Shown piece by piece: positions 1 to 10,000 of a stretch of DNA of 33,925 bases (the first letter of the stretch is position 1; each line of letters begins with the position of its first letter). The translations under genes were made by a program, and so were the position numbers. The stretch lies in contig JAGAUF010000042.1 in the NCBI GenBank assembly GCA_017620885.1, positions 1-33,925 on the forward strand, given 5' to 3'. The notes under the pieces were generated by a model. It did no database searches. It saw nothing but the letters and a program-made list of their open reading frames with translations, and was not told the origin of the DNA. This DNA comes from Muribaculaceae bacterium. Its GTDB lineage: Bacteria > Bacteroidota > Bacteroidia > Bacteroidales > Muribaculaceae.

Positions 1-1507
1 CGAGTTCAAATCGTTCCGGGAGATTGTAGTCTACCTGAATAGTACCCAACTGCCAACGACGGCCGATAGCATCCTTCACCATAAAGTCGAGTTTCGGGCC
101 ATAGAAGGCTGCCTCGCCCTCTACCTGACGCGCTTTCAGACCTTTCTCCTTGCAAGCCTCGATGATTGCGCTCTCAGCAAGATGCCAATTCTCGTCAGAA
201 CCGATATATTTTTCTTTATTTTTCGGATCGCGGAGTGAAATCTGTGCTTCGTAGTTATCGAATTTCAGCGCTCTGAAGATATAGAGAATTATATCCATTA
301 CCTTAAGGAATTCCTCTTTTATCTGTTCGGGAGCGCAGAAAATATGTGCGTCGTCCTGCGTAAAGCCACGCACGCGCGTCAGACCGTGAAGCTCACCCGA
401 CTGTTCGTAACGATATACGGTACCGAACTCGGCAAGGCGCAACGGGAGGTCGCGATATGAGCGCGGGAACGCTTTATATATCTCGCAGTGGTGGGGGCAG
501 TTCATCGGCTTGAGCAGATATTCCTCACCCTCCTGCGGAGTCTTGATGGGCTGGAAGGAATCCTTTCCGTATTTAGCCCAGTGACCCGAAGTCACGTAAA
601 GCATCTTATTACCGATATGCGTAGTTATGACCTGCAGATAGCCGTATTTCTTCTGAATCTTGCGAAGGAATTGCTCCAAGCGGTCGCGTAAAGCAGCACC
701 CTTCGGCAACCAGAGCGGTAGACCTGCGCCTACGGTGTGAGAGAAAGCGAAAAGTTCCATCTCCTTACCGAGCTTGCGGTGATCGCGTTTCTTGGCTTCT
801 TCGAGAAGAACAAGATAATCATCGAGCATCTTCTTCTTTGGGAACGTGATGCCATAGACGCGCACGAGCTGATCGCGCTTCTCGTCGCCACGCCAGTATG
901 CTCCGGCAAGCGAGAGAATCTTGACTGCCTTAATCGCAGAAGTATTGGGCAAGTGAGGTCCGCGGCAGAGATCTGTGAAAGCTCCCTGAGTGTAGGTCGT
1001 GATATGTCCATCTTCAAGCTCGCTGATAAGCTCGCATTTATACGTTTCGCCACGATCGCCAAACGCCTTCAGAGCGTCATCCTTAGCAATGTCGCGACGT
1101 ATGATGTCTTCCTTCTTGGCGACAAGTTCCATCATCTTCTTCTCAATCTTCGGGAAGTCTTCCGATGTAATCTTATGTTCGCCCGGATCAATGTCATAAT
1201 AGAATCCACTCTCAATGGCAGGGCCGATTCCGAATTTCACGCCCGGATACAGTTCCTGCAGAGCCTCGGCCAAAAGATGCGCCGACGAGTGCCAGAATGC
1301 GTGCTTCCCTTCGGGATCTTCCCATTTAAACAGCTCTATCGAGGCGTCCTCTCCGATGGGACGCGAAATATCCCACTCCTCACCGTTCACTTTGGCGGCA
1401 AGTACTTCTTTTGCAAATCTCGGGCTGATGCTCTCGGCAATCTGATAAGGCGTCACGCCATTCTCAAATTCCTTCGCATTGCCGTCGGGGAAGGTTATCT
1501 TAATCAT
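1..1507 (-). CDS. thrS: Threonine--tRNA ligase, N-terminal ~502 residues (3' end cut by window edge)
   Basis: Class II aminoacyl-tRNA synthetase that charges tRNA-Thr in the cytoplasm. Reading the minus strand from ATG at 1507 gives an N-terminal TGS domain (about residues 1-60), then the HxxxH editing-domain motif (His73, His77). Further on come the zinc-binding motif-2 region [10 protein letters not shown] (near 505-540) and, at the left edge, the motif [13 protein letters not shown] followed by [10 protein letters not shown], all typical of ThrS. The family is usually about 640-650 residues, so about 145 C-terminal residues, including the anticodon-binding domain, lie outside the window. 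The start is chosen because MIKITFPDG is a normal ThrS beginning. A leader of about 145 nt separates it from a promoter motif at 1653-1661. Identification is secure; nothing looks degraded in the visible part. Confidence 0.96.
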   Translation of the reverse strand, partial: MIKITFPDGNAKEFENGVTPYQIAESISPRFAKEVLAAKVNGEEWDISRPIGEDASIELFKWEDPEGKHAFWHSSAHLLAEALQELYPGVKFGIGPAIESGFYYDIDPGEHKITSEDFPKIEKKMMELVAKKEDIIRRDIAKDDALKAFGDRGETYKCELISELEDGHITTYTQGAFTDLCRGPHLPNTSAIKAVKILSLAGAYWRGDEKRDQLVRVYGITFPKKKMLDDYLVLLEEAKKRDHRKLGKEMELFAFSHTVGAGLPLWLPKGAALRDRLEQFLRKIQKKYGYLQVITTHIGNKMLYVTSGHWAKYGKDSFQPIKTPQEGEEYLLKPMNCPHHCEIYKAFPRSYRDLPLRLAEFGTVYRYEQSGELHGLTRVRGFTQDDAHIFCAPEQIKEEFLKVMDIILYIFRALKFDNYEAQISLRDPKNKEKYIGSDENWHLAESAIIEACKEKGLKARQVEGEAAFYGPKLDFMVKDAIGRRWQLGTIQVDYNLPERFEL

Positions 1508-1652
1508 ATCGTATTTTCTCTTTAAATGTCTATGTTTAAGGACGTGAGCAACGGTGAATCGCATAGCGTCCCTTTACGTCAAAACTGCACCAAACCAACT
1601 TCGGATTCTTCGGAAATCAGCTCGGGATGCAATCATATCTTATTGATAACGT

Positions 1653-1661
1653 GCAAAGTTA
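1653..1661 (-). promoter_or_regulatory. Bacteroidetes -7 promoter motif for thrS
   Basis: The minus strand reads TAACTTTGC, an exact match to the sigma-ABfr -7 consensus TAnnTTTGY. No clear TTTG is seen about 20 bp upstream. It would give thrS a leader of about 145 nt; no T-box-like structure was recognised in it. Confidence 0.55.
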
Positions 1662-1759
1662 CTAATTATTTTTTAATCGCTCCCCTTTTTCGAAGATATT
1701 TTTTACATATTTTGTGTTATTTGCATTTTATCCCGTGACTTAAGTGTGCCATTTCACAC

Positions 1760-3763
1760 TCAGTTCATACGCTTGAGGATATTATACGACGGAAGAATTC
1801 CTAATTCGCCTGATTTACGCAAATCATCGGTCGCCGCCCTCTTATTGCCCATGCGCAGGTAGCTGTAGCCGCGGTTATAATATGCCTCACCGAAATCGGA
1901 GTTCAGTTTCAAAGCCTCTGAAAAACACTGCACGGCAGCGGTGTAATCTTCCATTAGCAGATAAATCACCCCCTTGTTAAACCACGCATACTCCATTTCC
2001 GGATAAATTTGCAAGACACGATCAAGGTCGGCCAATGCGAGGGAATAACGGTTTATACCAAGTTCCTCACCATTGTTCGACGCACCATGACTTCGCATAA
2101 GGGCGTATGAACGCGCCTGATAAGCCGTGGCGAAATTGGGGTCGAGAGCCAACGCCTTATTGAAATCATCAATAGCCGCGGAATAATTCTTCAACATCGA
2201 ATACAATACTCCCCTGCCAAGATAATCGACAGGGCGTTTCGAGCCCCCGTCAATGGCTTCGGAGTACATCTCAATATCGGAAAAAGCCTGCTTTATAGCG
2301 ACGGAATCCTGCGCCACACCGGGAGAATTGGAAAGATACAGCGGAGGAAGCAGCCCGGAGCGGTTCAGATTGTCAAGATCGCGCGAATAGTTGGGCGAAA
2401 CGGATATTTTATCTTGCTGAGGTGCGAAACTCAGTCCGTATGCTTGCGCCGGCTCGACGCGCAGTTGCATATCCTGCACTTTTCCGCGATAACGCTCATT
2501 ATACGCCATATTCGTTTCCTCGGTGCCGCTGACCGTCACAAGACGATTGAATTTCTCCATCACGGCAGTTTCATCCTCCTCCCCTTTGCCACTTTCATCC
2601 TTACGCGCCGAGACGCCGGCCTCGATGGTCGGGCGATCCAACGGATTGCGCTTCGGATTAGCCACATATTTGCGTACTATATCGTCAGCCTTATACATGG
2701 CCATTGTCGCACCGTGACCGTCGCCCAGCCGCTGCCGACACTGCGCGATGGCATAATAAGCCTGATAAAAGCGTGGATAACGCCCGGCAATAACGTTGAA
2801 ATCATTGAGGGCTGCGCGATATTGTCCCGTTTCCATTTCTATCAGGCCTCGATTGTATCGTGCATGGAAATTATCCGGTTCCAGCTCAAGAACGCGTGAG
2901 AAATCGGCCAATGCGTTGCGGAAATCACGCACTTCGTAGCGAAGCAATGCACGATTATAAATCGCAGCTGTATTGTCAGGTTCAAGCGTGATGGTGTAAT
3001 TATAATCACTCATCGCGCCGAAATAGTCGTCGTTGTTATAGCGTATATAAGCCCTGTTCAGGTAAAGACCCGGAAGCTGAGGATCAAGTTTCGCCACCTC
3101 GTCGAGAGCTTTGGAGGCATCCTCCCATTGACGGCGCTGAGCATAGACGTCAGCAAGCATCAACCACGCGTTGAGCTGCGCCGGAGCCATATTAAGCGAC
3201 GTCTCCAAATCATTGAGGGCCGCCGTGGTGTCGCCTCGCAATATATATGTTCTCGCGCGCGAGGTATAAGCCTCTTCAAATTTCGGATACAGCTTCAGCA
3301 GACGTGAAAATGTGCTGTCGCTCGCTGCGTATTTCTCCAGACTCGCCTCGGCTATTCCCTTGTAATATAGGAAATAACGGTCTTTAGGATTATATTCCAG
3401 TCCGATATTGAAATCCGAAAGCGCCTCTTCGCTCTTGTTCAGATACTGACGGGCAAACCCGCGCAACTTATAAGCCTCCGTCTTGAACTTGTTCCGCTCC
3501 AATGCCATCGAACAGTCTTGCTCCACGCCTGCGAAATCATCGAGATAGAGCTTCGCGAGGGCACGGTAATAATACGGGTCGGAGAGATATGGTTTTGCCT
3601 TGATAGCCTGATTAAAATATTGAATGGCAAGCATATAATCATCCATAGACAACACGTTTCGTCCAATATTGACTACCTGCTCCGCATTGACCTGCGCCTG
3701 ACTCTGCATAACTCCCGCTATCGCAAAAATCAGACCTATTATTATTCTTAACATTCGCTTCAT
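1760..3763 (-). CDS. Exported tetratricopeptide-repeat protein
   Basis: A 667-residue protein with an N-terminal signal peptide (MKRMLRIIIGLIFAIAGVMQSQAQ, cleavage near 24). It carries two blocks of TPR helical hairpins, about residues 25-370 and 495-660. TPR hallmarks are seen repeatedly: YNRA/YYNRG starts, A-x-x-D-F/L-x-x-A/V-L turns and PDN/P-x-F-x-x-A spacers. The blocks are joined by a charged, probably unstructured linker of about 120 residues (around 375-490). TPR proteins are scaffolds for protein-protein contacts; no catalytic motif is seen, so the partner is unknown. The signal peptide lacks a lipobox, so the protein is probably periplasmic. It is divergent from the NADH dehydrogenase gene, with its own promoter motif just upstream. 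Confidence 0.85.
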   Translation of the reverse strand: MKRMLRIIIGLIFAIAGVMQSQAQVNAEQVVNIGRNVLSMDDYMLAIQYFNQAIKAKPYLSDPYYYRALAKLYLDDFAGVEQDCSMALERNKFKTEAYKLRGFARQYLNKSEEALSDFNIGLEYNPKDRYFLYYKGIAEASLEKYAASDSTFSRLLKLYPKFEEAYTSRARTYILRGDTTAALNDLETSLNMAPAQLNAWLMLADVYAQRRQWEDASKALDEVAKLDPQLPGLYLNRAYIRYNNDDYFGAMSDYNYTITLEPDNTAAIYNRALLRYEVRDFRNALADFSRVLELEPDNFHARYNRGLIEMETGQYRAALNDFNVIAGRYPRFYQAYYAIAQCRQRLGDGHGATMAMYKADDIVRKYVANPKRNPLDRPTIEAGVSARKDESGKGEEDETAVMEKFNRLVTVSGTEETNMAYNERYRGKVQDMQLRVEPAQAYGLSFAPQQDKISVSPNYSRDLDNLNRSGLLPPLYLSNSPGVAQDSVAIKQAFSDIEMYSEAIDGGSKRPVDYLGRGVLYSMLKNYSAAIDDFNKALALDPNFATAYQARSYALMRSHGASNNGEELGINRYSLALADLDRVLQIYPEMEYAWFNKGVIYLLMEDYTAAVQCFSEALKLNSDFGEAYYNRGYSYLRMGNKRAATDDLRKSGELGILPSYNILKRMN

Positions 3764-3787
3764 TCCAAATTCTCCACGTCAAGAACT

Positions 3788-3796
3788 GCAAAAATA
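3788..3796 (-). promoter_or_regulatory. Bacteroidetes -7 promoter motif for the TPR gene
   Basis: The minus strand reads TATTTTTGC (TA-TT-TTTG-C), matching TAnnTTTGY, 25 bp upstream of the ATG at 3763. The leader would therefore be very short (about 15-20 nt). No good -33 box is visible. Confidence 0.5.
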
Positions 3797-3909
3797 CAAA
3801 ATCTATTTCATCCATTCATATTCCCCTCTGTTAATAATTCAAAATAGCCCCTTCAAACTTAATATATTCTTATACGTTTAAAAGAAGAAAGCAACTATTG
3901 AAAAACACT

Positions 3910-5175
3910 ATGCAGACTATTGTAATCATAGGCGGAGGATTCGCAGGACTCACGCTCGCACGGCATCTCCACAAAAAGAAATACCGCGTAAAACTCGTGG
4001 ACCGTGACAATTTCCACCCCTTCCCACCGCTATATTATCAAGTGGCATCATCCGGCCTCGACCCCTCGAATATCACGTTTCCTCTGCGCCGTGAATTCCG
4101 CAAGATGAAAAATACCACTTATCATCTCGGTCACGTAAAGGAAATCGACATCGAGGCAAAAACTGTACGCACAAGCTATGAGATGATTACGTATGACCGC
4201 CTCGTAATAGCAGCCGGTACACGCAACAATTATTTCGGTATTGATAAGCTGGCTGAAACTACCTACGGAATCAAATCCGTCGGTCAGGCGTCTCACACGC
4301 GCGACGAGATACTCGACCGGCTGGAGCGTGCCGCAATCTGCACTGACCCTGAACGACGCAAGGAGCTACTATCGTTCGTCGTAGTCGGCGGCGGACCGGC
4401 CGGGGTCGAAATAGCCGGGGCGCTGGGCGAAATAAAGAAATACATTATCCCAAGGGAATATCCGGAACTGAAACCTTCCGATATGAACATCACATTGCTG
4501 GAAGGAACCGACAGACTATTGCACTCCATGAGTACAAAAGCTTCCGAAAAGGCGTTCACGGGGCTGAAAGAACTGATGGTGAACATTCGCCTCAAAACCT
4601 CACTGAAAGGATATAAGGACAAAATTATAACCCTTGCCGATAATTCGTCCTTTTATTGCGAGACGCTGATCTGGACGGCAGGAGTAACGGCTGAACCGAT
4701 GCCGGGACTCCCTGAAAAGTTGCTCGGTCACGGCGGACGCGTCATTGTGGACGTCTACAACCGAGTTCCCGGACACGAGGACGACATCTGTGCTATCGGC
4801 GACATAGCCCTTATGCAGACGGACCGATACCCCCGGGGACATCCTCAACTTGCCCGTCCTGCAATTGACCAAGCCGTCAATCTTGCGCGGAACCTCAACG
4901 CGGAATCGTTCATCCGCCCATACCGTTACCGCGACCTCGGGACAATGGCTACTATCGGAAAGCATAAAGCCGTGGCCGACATAGGCCCGATGCATTTCTC
5001 CGGCATAACGGCTTGGCTCGCATGGCTCTTCGTTCATCTTATGACGCTCATGGGAATGAGAAATAAAATCAACGTCATGCTCAATTGGATATGGAATTAC
5101 ATAACCTACAATTCATCTCTCCGACTGCTGCTACGACCGGTAAAATATCCGTTACGCCGCCACTGGGGTGATTAA
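3910..5175 (+). CDS. ndh: Type II NADH dehydrogenase (NDH-2), FAD/NAD(P)-dependent oxidoreductase
   Basis: Single-subunit, non-proton-pumping NADH:quinone oxidoreductase that feeds electrons from NADH into the menaquinone pool at the inner membrane. The FAD-binding Rossmann motif GGGFAG lies at the N-terminus. The dinucleotide motif GGGPAGVEIAG lies near residue 160, and the second FAD motif AIGDIA near 298. The C-terminus has hydrophobic stretches (AWLAWLFVHLMTLMG and NVMLNWIWNYITY) of the kind that anchor NDH-2 to the membrane. ATG at 3910 is preferred because it puts the FAD motif about 8 residues from the start, as usual; an in-frame TTG at 3898 would add four residues. About 421 residues, normal for the family. 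The family also contains sulfide:quinone reductases, but the AWLAW and C-terminal pattern favours NDH-2. Confidence 0.9.
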   Translation: MQTIVIIGGGFAGLTLARHLHKKKYRVKLVDRDNFHPFPPLYYQVASSGLDPSNITFPLRREFRKMKNTTYHLGHVKEIDIEAKTVRTSYEMITYDRLVIAAGTRNNYFGIDKLAETTYGIKSVGQASHTRDEILDRLERAAICTDPERRKELLSFVVVGGGPAGVEIAGALGEIKKYIIPREYPELKPSDMNITLLEGTDRLLHSMSTKASEKAFTGLKELMVNIRLKTSLKGYKDKIITLADNSSFYCETLIWTAGVTAEPMPGLPEKLLGHGGRVIVDVYNRVPGHEDDICAIGDIALMQTDRYPRGHPQLARPAIDQAVNLARNLNAESFIRPYRYRDLGTMATIGKHKAVADIGPMHFSGITAWLAWLFVHLMTLMGMRNKINVMLNWIWNYITYNSSLRLLLRPVKYPLRRHWGD

Positions 5176-5208
5176 TTTGCCTCTCTCGCCGATTTTGATT
5201 AATTTTGC
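5176..5208 (+). promoter_or_regulatory. Full Bacteroidetes promoter (-33 TTTG, 20 bp, -7 TAATTTTGC) for the META lipoprotein
   Basis: TTTG at 5176-5179, a 20-bp spacer, then TAATTTTGC at 5200-5208 match both sigma-ABfr boxes. The -33 box directly follows the ndh stop codon, so the lipoprotein gene has its own promoter rather than relying on read-through. The leader to ATG 5237 is about 22 nt. Confidence 0.7.
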
Positions 5209-5236
5209 ACTTATATAAACCTAAAAAATAATAGAA

Positions 5237-6133
5237 ATGAACCTGAAAAAGATTACATATCTCACGTTTTCGCTCCTCTGCGGAGCGGCCGTACTGACCA
5301 GCTGTTCCGTGCTTAACGGCACATCTTCCTCATCCTCGTCTTCCAAGAAAGATAAAAGCGGCGCCGTCATGCCAATCGACCGCGAACAGCTTATGATTGA
5401 CAAGAGTGCCAAAACTTACAGCCCTGAAGAACTTTCTCGCGGGGTGGTAAAGGGAGACTGGGCCATTGAGACGGTCTATGGCAAAACAGCCTCGGGGCAA
5501 AACACTCCTTACCTCAAATTTGACGACAAGGAAAAACGCGTCTACGGAAATAACGGTTGCAACACGATAAACGGCGCTTACATCAATCAGCCCAAAGACT
5601 CCACAATCGCTTTCTCAAAAATGCTGTCCACTATGATGTATTGCGACGACGAAGGTACGAGCCTTGACGTGAGTCGCGCCCTTGAAGAGACGCGCTATTA
5701 CCGCTGGAGACTTGAGGATTCGCAGTATTTCATCTATTTCTTCAATAGCGCGCACCATGAGGTGATGCGTCTGATGCACCAGAATTTCGATTTTCTCAAC
5801 GGCACTTGGCAGGTAATGGCTATTGACGAAGAGGCTATCGACGTAACGGATATGAAGCTCGTCATAGACGTCGACGAAGGGAAAGTGCATGGAAACACCG
5901 GCTGCAACATCTTCAACGGCAAACTCGAAACTGATATGGACAGTCCCAATTCCATCTCTTTCTCAGCTATCGGAATGACCCGTATGGCCTGCCCCGACGG
6001 AAACCTCGAAACGCCCTTTATTGTGGCCCTCGAAAACGCCAGCTACGCGCGCCCGATTTCCCCCGAAAAAGTGCTGTTGCTTGACGACCAGCACCGCGTA
6101 GTTCTTGAATTGCAGCGCACTTCGGACAAATAA
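5237..6133 (+). CDS. META-domain (HslJ-like) lipoprotein with two META repeats
   Basis: A 298-residue lipoprotein. The signal peptide ends in the lipobox LTSC (Cys23) and is followed by a poly-Ser linker (about residues 29-37). Two copies of the META/DUF306 fold are visible. The first (about 77-185) has YGNNGCNTINGAY and then MLSTMMYCDDE. The second (about 190-290) has HGNTGCNIFNG and then IGMTRMACPDG. The GNxGCNxxNG and T-(R/M)-M-x-C signatures are those of the E. coli heat-shock protein HslJ family. HslJ-like proteins sit in the envelope and have been linked to stress and novobiocin resistance, but the biochemical role is unclear. There is no strong acidic surface-export signal after the lipid Cys, so a periplasmic-facing position is more likely (inference). 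Confidence 0.88.
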   Translation: MNLKKITYLTFSLLCGAAVLTSCSVLNGTSSSSSSSKKDKSGAVMPIDREQLMIDKSAKTYSPEELSRGVVKGDWAIETVYGKTASGQNTPYLKFDDKEKRVYGNNGCNTINGAYINQPKDSTIAFSKMLSTMMYCDDEGTSLDVSRALEETRYYRWRLEDSQYFIYFFNSAHHEVMRLMHQNFDFLNGTWQVMAIDEEAIDVTDMKLVIDVDEGKVHGNTGCNIFNGKLETDMDSPNSISFSAIGMTRMACPDGNLETPFIVALENASYARPISPEKVLLLDDQHRVVLELQRTSDK

Positions 6134-6166
6134 TCAGTCCGCACAGATACAAGTATTGAAAACAAT

Positions 6167-6198
6167 CACCCCGGTGGCGGAAATCAGTTACCGGGGTG
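6167..6198. terminator. Hairpin terminator between convergent genes
   Basis: CACCCCGGT (6167-6175) pairs perfectly with ACCGGGGTG (6190-6198) around a 14-nt loop. It is followed on the plus strand by TTTGTATAATTG and on the minus strand by GATTGTTTT. It lies between the META lipoprotein (+) and the B3/B4 gene (-), so it probably terminates both. Confidence 0.65.
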
Positions 6199-6247
6199 TT
6201 TGTATAATTGTATATAAGCTGGTTTGACAATAAATCCTGCCGCGCTG

Positions 6248-6919
6248 TCACGAGTTATACTGAGTGTAATTGATGGCGGTAGCCGATGCATGCCGCGTAA
6301 ACAGATCGGTAAAACGGGCTATGACAGCGTCTGCATCCACATTCGGGTCGAAAAGGTGTACGGTGACGAGAATATGCTTGGTGTCGAGAGAAATCTTTGT
6401 CCGTTCGTGATCGCTCGTAGGGGTGCCGAAGCCTCCTACGGCATCCCGGAATACAGGTATTCCGCTGATGTTGAGCGGTCCTCGGCCTATTCCTTCATAT
6501 TCCTCACCATCTTTACCTACTCCGAGCGTTATGGCGTCCCCCTCCAGCTTATCGCGGTCAAAAACACCCACGCTACAACCCGTAGCAAGCGAAAGCTCAT
6601 TGCCCGCATCTACTATGGCATTGACATAATATAAGCCCAGTCCACGCACTATCCGGCGCGTAAGTTGTTCCTGTGAGGGACGATAGCGGTTGGGGTCTTT
6701 GCCACACGCCTTATATGCCGCTCGCGTGGCTGCTATGGCCGGCTGACGGTTGATAGAGGCGATTTCAAGACGTGAGGCTATATCGGCGGCCATCGCAGTC
6801 ATCTCGGCTTTCTGTTCGTCAGACGTGGGAGCGTTCTCAACGTCGGCTGTTATGATAATAGCTCTGTATCCGCTCACTTTCGAGCTGAATTCCGGCAAAA
6901 TTGTAAGCTGCATATCCAT
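6248..6919 (-). CDS. B3/B4 tRNA-binding-domain protein (PheT-like domain)
   Basis: A 223-residue cytoplasmic protein made essentially of one B3/B4 domain, as found in the beta subunit of phenylalanyl-tRNA synthetase and in stand-alone proteins. The recognisable run is YRPSQEQLTRRIVRG, then VDAGNELSLATG, then EGIGRGPLNISG and PVFRDAVGGFGTPTSD. This order matches stand-alone B3/4 proteins. In PheT the domain edits mischarged Tyr-tRNA; free-standing versions are presumed to act on tRNA or amino acids, but the substrate is not known. Two starts are possible (6919, or the second Met two codons in). The promoter motif at 6934-6942 fits either one. Confidence 0.85.
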   Translation of the reverse strand: MDMQLTILPEFSSKVSGYRAIIITADVENAPTSDEQKAEMTAMAADIASRLEIASINRQPAIAATRAAYKACGKDPNRYRPSQEQLTRRIVRGLGLYYVNAIVDAGNELSLATGCSVGVFDRDKLEGDAITLGVGKDGEEYEGIGRGPLNISGIPVFRDAVGGFGTPTSDHERTKISLDTKHILVTVHLFDPNVDADAVIARFTDLFTRHASATAINYTQYNS

Positions 6920-6933
6920 ATATTTTTTCTATT

Positions 6934-6942
6934 GCAAAATTA
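6934..6942 (-). promoter_or_regulatory. Bacteroidetes -7 promoter motif for the B3/B4 gene
   Basis: The minus strand reads TAATTTTGC, matching TAnnTTTGY, 15 bp upstream of the ATG at 6919. It immediately follows the terminator hairpin of the upstream gene. No clear -33 box. Confidence 0.5.
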
Positions 6943-6945
6943 CAA

Positions 6946-6979
6946 AATCCGCCGGAATGAATTTACATTCCGGCGGATT
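6946..6979 (-). terminator. Strong terminator hairpin downstream of the 1573-residue surface protein gene
   Basis: AATCCGCCGGAATG (6946-6959) and CATTCCGGCGGATT (6966-6979) form a perfect 14-bp stem with a 6-nt loop. On the minus strand it is followed by TTGTAATTTTG, and on the plus strand by ATTATTTTTTATCC, so it may work both ways. It lies about 50 nt past the stop codon at 7029. Confidence 0.75.
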
Positions 6980-6992
6980 ATTTTTTATCCAT

Positions 6993-7014
6993 CGCCGACG
7001 CTTAATAGTCGGCG
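6993..7014 (-). other. Second small hairpin between stop codon and terminator
   Basis: CGCCGAC (6993-6999) pairs with GTCGGCG (7008-7014) around an 8-nt loop. On the minus strand it comes just after the stop of the surface-protein gene and just before the 14-bp terminator stem, giving tandem hairpins in the 3' UTR. Confidence 0.5.
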
Positions 7015-7028
7015 GAAGATATAAGGAT

Positions 7029-10000
7029 TTATTTCACGACAACTTTAGCAATGACTTCGCCTACCTTAACAAGGTAGATGCCCGGTTCTGCCGGAGCGCG
7101 GAAATCTTCTGACGTTATATTGACCGCATTGACAAGCTTGCCGTCGATGGTGTATACGTAAGCATGTTTGCCCTCCAGACCGCTGAAGCTGATTGCGGAA
7201 TAATCGCCTGCTACGCCGAGGATGTTTTCAAGTTCATCTACACCGAGTGCAAAGAGTCGGATCTCATTGGATGCCGGGCTCTTCACGAGGATGTCATTGT
7301 ACTTGGCGCGTGTCACGATATAATAATTGACGTTGGCGTCGCCACATTCAGTATCGACGTATGAAAGATCAGACGTCGTGCCTACGTATGTGAAGGAAGC
7401 CTCGCCGTCACGCTTGCGATAAACGTCGAATCCTTCAAGAGCCCAATTGGTGAGGTTTACGGGAGTAAACTCGATGTCATCAACAAGAACACCGAGCGTG
7501 TTCCAACCCACATACTTGAGGGCGAAATACTTGGCATTTTCGGGAAGGTCGAAATAGGTCTGTTCCCACGACTCTGTTCCCGACTTCGAACGGTTGCAAA
7601 GCTTGTAGAAGCTTTCAATCTCCGTATCCGTGGTGGAATACATCACATGGATTGTCTCGCGATAGTCCGTGCTGATGTGGTTCATCCAGAAGTAAACACG
7701 GGTACCACCGACAACTTCGGGCGAGATGAGCCAGTCGGCCACCTGCACCTGATCGCCGTCGTTCATAGGATCCCAGCCGGCGAATGCACCGAGATACTGA
7801 TTGCCTGAGTGAGCGCGGAGACGCACGTCGTCAGCTACACCGAGATCTTTGGCGTTGATTACCTGCCATGCACGGGGCTCGCCGGTATAAGGCCAGTTTT
7901 CAGTAAGACCGCTTACCGAGAACGTCGGGAATCCATCTTCGTCATAGTTCTGCCACTGACCGAGCTTTTCGTCGATCGAGAAAGCAGGAAGATATTCAAA
8001 GTCGTCTACATTTCCGTAAGTCATATCGGGCTGCGACCATGTGAGCTTGGGTGCATTATGTTCTTCATTCCATTCGCCCGCGAGATCGGTTACATAAGGT
8101 GTATTGCTGTCAAGGATGTCCCACGTGATTTCCTTGACGTTATTGTTGGTGATATTGTCGCCTTCGCCCGTAATCGTGGCGCGAACAATCACCTTGTCAT
8201 ACTTCAGCCATTCGCTCTTGGCGTGGAAGGCAACACGGCGTGTCATCGTTCTGAAGGAACGGAAACGCGTTATGTCAAACTGTTCGTTGGCGAGAAGCGT
8301 CTCATCGGTACCCTTGACACCTTTGACGGAAACGCTGACATGAGCTTCGCCATCTTCAAGGCCACCGTTAGTGCATTGAACTACGAATTCTGACCTGTCG
8401 CCGATAAAGGATTCGGGATCGTCGCAAGTGAGCGAAGAGATCTTGTAGTCATAATCCACATTCTCAAATACGCGTACATAGTCCATGACACCGTATGAGC
8501 TACCGCCCGAGGGAAGATAGAAATGAATCTGAATCTGAACCCAAGATTTGTTTTTATACTTGTCGGGGAGTGGCAGCATATAATCGTTCCATTCGTTGTA
8601 TCTTTCAGGATCAACTTCTACCGTGGCGATTTTTTCGCACTCTTCCTGTCCATACATACGAGCGTAGATCTCCATCTTCGGAGCATACTGATAATTCCAG
8701 AGCTTGACATTGAATACAGGATTGTTCATACCGATAGTGGAGAACTTGGGCACGAGCAGTCTTGCTTCGGTAGCCTGACCATAGATAAGCGATGAAAGCA
8801 CACGTCCGCTGCCATCGTCACATTTGGGATTGCCGATGCCGAGAGTGGCAATATCGGAATTGGATGAAGTACGGAACGATGACATCTCCGTAGCATCCGT
8901 ATCACGGAGATATGACCACGGATATGCGTTGCCACCGGTAGCGAAATCCTCAAGCAGCGGGAGCGTGACGGGATTGCCAAGCTGGTCGGCAAGAGCATTT
9001 ACGCGGTTGCTCTTTACGAAGTCGCCGTCGCGGTTCTGTGCCATAACGGTCACTCTCCAGCGGGCAAGACCCGTATACTGGGGATCGAAAGTAGCAGCGC
9101 AAACATCTACGGGGTTGCCTACACGATTCCATGTTACGCCTGACGAATTATACCAAACCTGATATTTCACCGTTTCGGGGTCGATAAATCCACCGTTGAT
9201 ACCTTTGGTGACAGGATCCCATTCAAGACGCATAGTAAGGTTGTCTTCAGATGTCGTCGACTTCATATTCTTCGGATTGTCGGGCGTGTCAAGACCGATG
9301 TATCCGCGAATCATTTGCGAAAGACCCTCGCCGGCATCGTTCGACGTCGTGATGCGATACGTGTTGAATCCCTTTTCACCCTTACACGTAACTTTGCCTT
9401 CAGCCCCGGGAGCCACGCTTACCTCAGCTACGTTGCTGGGATCATTGACATTGCTTACAGAAACCTTCACTTTGCCACTCAGAGCAGTTCCGTCAACGGC
9501 CTTCTCAGGAGCCTTGAATGTGAAGATTGCTTCTTCTGAACCGCTTGCGCCAGCCTCCATCTTAATGTCGGTCAGTGATCCGGGCACTTTTGTGGAACTT
9601 GCGAGCTGTTCTACGCTGATATTGCTGATAACAGCACCGGAGCACTCGGAATCAGTGTGTGCGCGCACGCCGATATAATAATCGCCGGCTTCAGGCACGC
9701 TGAATGTGCACTCGATGGGCATATTGGCCTCGACACCCTCAAGGTGAGGATATTCAAATACTTTCGTATCGAGGTTTTCAGGATCTTTGCCGACCCAGAT
9801 TTCCATAGTCTCGCTGCCATAATAAGGAGTCTGGCTACGGAAGGAGCAGCTGAAGTGATACATCTTGGCTGCGTCGGGGAAGAAGAGTCGCGGCAGTACG
9901 AGATAATCGTTGCTGCCCTGATATGTTTCGAGAGAAATCGCGAATGCCTTGTCTTCGCTGTCATAGATATAAGTCATGCCGTCGTGGTTGGCGTCCACTA

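Noticed and set aside
737..1525. 262-residue plus-strand open frame opposite thrS
   Set aside because: It lies opposite a clear ThrS reading frame, has no recognisable domain and is a frame shadow.
1526..1738. 70-residue plus-strand open frame between thrS and the TPR gene
   Set aside because: It covers the thrS leader and promoter, has no recognised motif and no promoter of its own.
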